Shown in pieces: positions 60,373 through 62,266 of a DNA stretch of 62,266 bases. The notes under the pieces were generated by a model, which made no database searches, was not told the origin of the DNA, and was given only the letters and a program-made list of their open reading frames with translations. The position numbers were made by a program, and so were the translations under genes. The stretch spans positions 1-62,266 of the forward strand of contig JAEYNP010000134.1 of the NCBI GenBank assembly GCA_023412495.1, given 5' to 3'. Every line of letters begins with the position of its first letter. The stretch's first letter is position 1. This stretch comes from Pseudomonadota bacterium. Its GTDB lineage: Bacteria > Desulfobacterota > Desulfobulbia > Desulfobulbales > Desulfocapsaceae.

Positions 60373-61267
60373 CGAACCAGCGTTGCATGAACAGCACCAC
60401 CAGCACCGGTGGAGCCATCACAAAGAGCGAGCCAGCCATGGCGATGTTCCATGTGGGCAGGTCATCGGCCTGGGGAATGAGATCCTTGAGGCCTATGACT
60501 GCGGTGGTCATATCCGGAGTGGTTGTCACGAGCAGCGGCCAGAGATACTGGTTCCAGCCGTAGACGAACTCGATGACCACCAGCGCCGCGATGTTGGTGG
60601 TCGACAGCGGCAGGAGGATACGCCGGAAAAAGGTCATCGCCGAAGCCCCGTCGAGTTTTGCCGCCTCGCATAGTTCCTCGGGGATGGTGAGAAAGAACTG
60701 GCGGAAGAGGAAAGTGCAGGTCGCCGAGGCCACCAGCGGCAGGATCAGGCCGGTATAGCTGTTGAGCAGACTCCACTGCAGGCCGATGTTGAACTCATAG
60801 CCGGTGAACCACTGCACCACGGCCCCGAGATGCAGGGTGTCCACCAGCCACTGCAGGGGACCGAACATGTTGGCGGCCATCTCGTAAGTGGGCAGGATCC
60901 GCACTTCAACCGGCAGCATCAGGGTGCAGAAAACAGTGGCGAAGGCGATCTTGCGGAAGCGGTAGTCGAAATAGACGATGGAGAAGGCTCCGAGCATCGA
61001 TACCGCAATTTTACCGGCGGTGATGCCGCTCGCCATGATGAAGGAATTGATCAACTGCCGGCCAAGATGCCCTTCGTCCCATGCCGCCCCCATGTTGACG
61101 AAGAACTGGTCGCCGGGAACGAGCGGCATGGGCACCAGCGCCACCTCCTCGAGGGGCAGGGTGGCGGCGGTCACCGCATAGAAGATCGGAAAGCCGACTA
61201 CGCAGATGCCGAGCATCAGGAAGGCATAGGTGAGGGTATCGAGAATTGGCGTTCGTTCGACCATCAT
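60344..61267 (-). CDS. ugpE: sn-glycerol-3-phosphate ABC transporter permease UgpE
   Basis: Inner-membrane permease (MalG family), 307 aa, six predicted helices. Landmarks: DTLTYAFLMLGICVVGFPIFYAVTAAT, FVNMGAAW, NSFIMASGITAGKIAVSMLGAFSIVYFDYRFRK, LPTYEMAANMFG, and the EAA loop EELCEAAKLDGASAMTFFRRILLPLS. The ATG pair at 61262-61267 follows the ugpA stop by five bases. The 3' end overlaps the convergent HAD gene by 29 bases. Confidence 0.93.
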   Translation of the reverse strand: MMVERTPILDTLTYAFLMLGICVVGFPIFYAVTAATLPLEEVALVPMPLVPGDQFFVNMGAAWDEGHLGRQLINSFIMASGITAGKIAVSMLGAFSIVYFDYRFRKIAFATVFCTLMLPVEVRILPTYEMAANMFGPLQWLVDTLHLGAVVQWFTGYEFNIGLQWSLLNSYTGLILPLVASATCTFLFRQFFLTIPEELCEAAKLDGASAMTFFRRILLPLSTTNIAALVVIEFVYGWNQYLWPLLVTTTPDMTTAVIGLKDLIPQADDLPTWNIAMAGSLFVMAPPVLVVLFMQRWFVKGLVEREK

Positions 61268-61272
61268 GACGA

Positions 61273-62163
61273 TCACATGGTGTATTGGACTTTGCGTTCC
61301 ACATATCGGAACTGAAGGACGGTAATGGTGACGATCAGCACCATCAGCACCAGCGACTGAGCGGCGGAGGATCCCATGTTGAGGCCGATGAAGCCGTCCT
61401 GGTAGACCTTGTAGACCAAGGTGTTGGTCGCGCCGCCCGGTCCGCCCTGGGTGACCGTATGGATCACGCCGAAGGTCTCGAAAAAGGCGTAGATGATGTT
61501 CATGACCGTAAGAAAGAAGATGGTCGGTGACAGCAGTGGAAAGGTGATCACCCAGAAGCGGCGGAAGGGACCGGCGCCGTCGATCGCCGCCGCCTCCACC
61601 AGCGAATGGGGGATGGCCTGCAGCCCGGCCAGGAAAAAGACGAAATTGTAACTGATCTGCTTCCAGGCGCTGGCGATGATCACCAAAAATAGAGCATCGT
61701 TGCCATTGAGCACCGGATTCCAGTTTACTCCTAAGGTATTCTTGAGGAAGTAGGCGACAACCCCGTAGGAGGGATGAAGAAGAAAGAGCCAGAGAATTCC
61801 GGAAATTGCCGGGGCTACGGCGTAGGGCCAGATCAGCAGTGTGCGGATAAGCGCCTTCATGCGCAGTGCCCGGTTCGCCAGTGTGCCGATGAGCATCCCG
61901 GCAGTGATGGCGGTAAAGGCCGTGGCCACGCTGAAGAAGAGGGTGATGCCGATGGATTTGAGGTAGAGGGGGTCGGTAAAAATGCGGATGAAATTCTCGA
62001 ACCAGACAAACCTGCTCTTCAAGCCGAAGGGGTCGCTCAGCATCATCGACTGCATCAGGCCCTGCGCCGCCGGCCAGTAAAAAAAGGCGAGAGTGACCAG
62101 GACCTGCGGGGTGATCAGCAGGTAGGCCAGAGTCTTCGAATTGAAATGGGAGCGTTTGAGCAT
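61273..62163 (-). CDS. ugpA: sn-glycerol-3-phosphate ABC transporter permease UgpA
   Basis: Partner permease of UgpE, 296 aa, MalF family with six helices. Features: LAYLLITPQVLVTLAFFYWPAAQGLMQSMML, FVWFENFIRIFTDPLYLKSI, LLIWPYAVAPAISGILWLFLL, the EAA loop SLVEAAAIDGAGPFRRFWVITFPLL and THTVTQGGPGGATNTLVYKVY-like IHTVTQGGPGGATNTL. ugpB and ugpC are not in this window: ugpB may lie just beyond the right edge, and no ugpC follows ugpE. Confidence 0.94.
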   Translation of the reverse strand: MLKRSHFNSKTLAYLLITPQVLVTLAFFYWPAAQGLMQSMMLSDPFGLKSRFVWFENFIRIFTDPLYLKSIGITLFFSVATAFTAITAGMLIGTLANRALRMKALIRTLLIWPYAVAPAISGILWLFLLHPSYGVVAYFLKNTLGVNWNPVLNGNDALFLVIIASAWKQISYNFVFFLAGLQAIPHSLVEAAAIDGAGPFRRFWVITFPLLSPTIFFLTVMNIIYAFFETFGVIHTVTQGGPGGATNTLVYKVYQDGFIGLNMGSSAAQSLVLMVLIVTITVLQFRYVERKVQYTM

Positions 62164-62222
62164 GGGGGTCCAGGGTTATGATTCCCGCGCTTGCCATCCG
62201 TGGACGGCATGGAGCGGCCCCG

Positions 62223-62258
62223 CCCCCGCCCCCCCCGGGTGGGGCAGGGGGGCGGGGG
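62223..62258. repeat. Very GC-rich hairpin upstream of ugpA
   Basis: CCCCCGCCCCCC (62223-62234) and GGGGGGCGGGGG (62247-62258) are perfect 12-bp arms around a 12-base loop that also holds GGGTGGGG. Runs of G on one strand could form a quadruplex. It lies between ugpA and whatever precedes it, perhaps ugpB. Confidence 0.7.
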
Positions 62259-62266
62259 TTTCGCAG

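Overview
The window looks like a chromosomal segment of a Gram-negative, diderm member of the Desulfobacterota, most likely the Desulfobulbales/Desulfocapsaceae side. This is an inference from protein style and gene order (rpoN next to lptB/lptA, an argB-argD-argF-argH run joined to dapF-dapA-dapB-folK, LPS export genes, class A RNase P RNA, many two-component and cyclic-nucleotide signalling proteins), not from a database match. Coding density is high, base composition is moderately GC-rich, and most genes are housekeeping.

Layout. 0.1-4 kb (minus strand): a Met/His/Cys-rich lipoprotein, then rpoN, lptB and lptA. 4.2-15.4 kb (plus strand): arginine biosynthesis (argB, argD, argF, argH; no argG), an FN3 lipoprotein, diaminopimelate/lysine biosynthesis (dapF, dapA, dapB), folK, a small TRASH/YHS-type membrane protein, transaldolase/F6P aldolase and a lytic transglycosylase, followed by tRNA-Leu(CAA). 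15.9-33.7 kb: a signalling-rich stretch with an FKBP isomerase, a periplasmic-binding-domain hybrid histidine kinase, PilZ, cyclic-nucleotide-binding/PATAN, HDOD, IHF, HD-GYP, a PDE-like HD protein and a REC-GGDEF protein, interleaved with a hotdog thioesterase, DUF805, DUF362 ferredoxin, BI-1 and Cfa. 33.8-45.8 kb: purF, an M20 peptidase, a fused ispDF, rnpB, a zinc-ribbon coiled-coil protein, Nif3, tRNA-Met(CAU), an M48 protease with a helical-repeat tail, nfo, a GspE/PilB ATPase, smpB and ssrA (tmRNA). 46.2-53.3 kb: an accessory region beginning with a truncated integrase directly behind tmRNA, followed by a one-direction run of small unrelated genes (MazG-like, DUF1330, two GNATs, NYN-LOTUS, YdhR-like, thioesterase, flavodoxin-ferredoxin) and a solitary solute-binding protein. 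53.3-62.2 kb: an AAA-R3H protein, an SDR-DUF2867 protein and a glycerol-3-phosphate module (glpR, glpD, a HAD phosphatase and the convergent ugpE/ugpA permeases).

What stands out beyond the genes is repeat content. A composite intergenic palindromic element occurs six times between 4 and 31 kb and twice supplies the TAG stop of the preceding gene. A separate element with terminal inverted repeats supplies the ispDF stop. A large nested palindrome and a structured leader lie upstream of purF, a perfect 22-bp inverted repeat follows dapF, and a REP-like hairpin lies in the accessory region. I found no CRISPR array, intact transposase or prophage. No single multi-gene system here is convincingly new. 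The best candidates for a second look are the repeat family, the tmRNA-linked island, the Met-rich lipoprotein and the signalling cluster.
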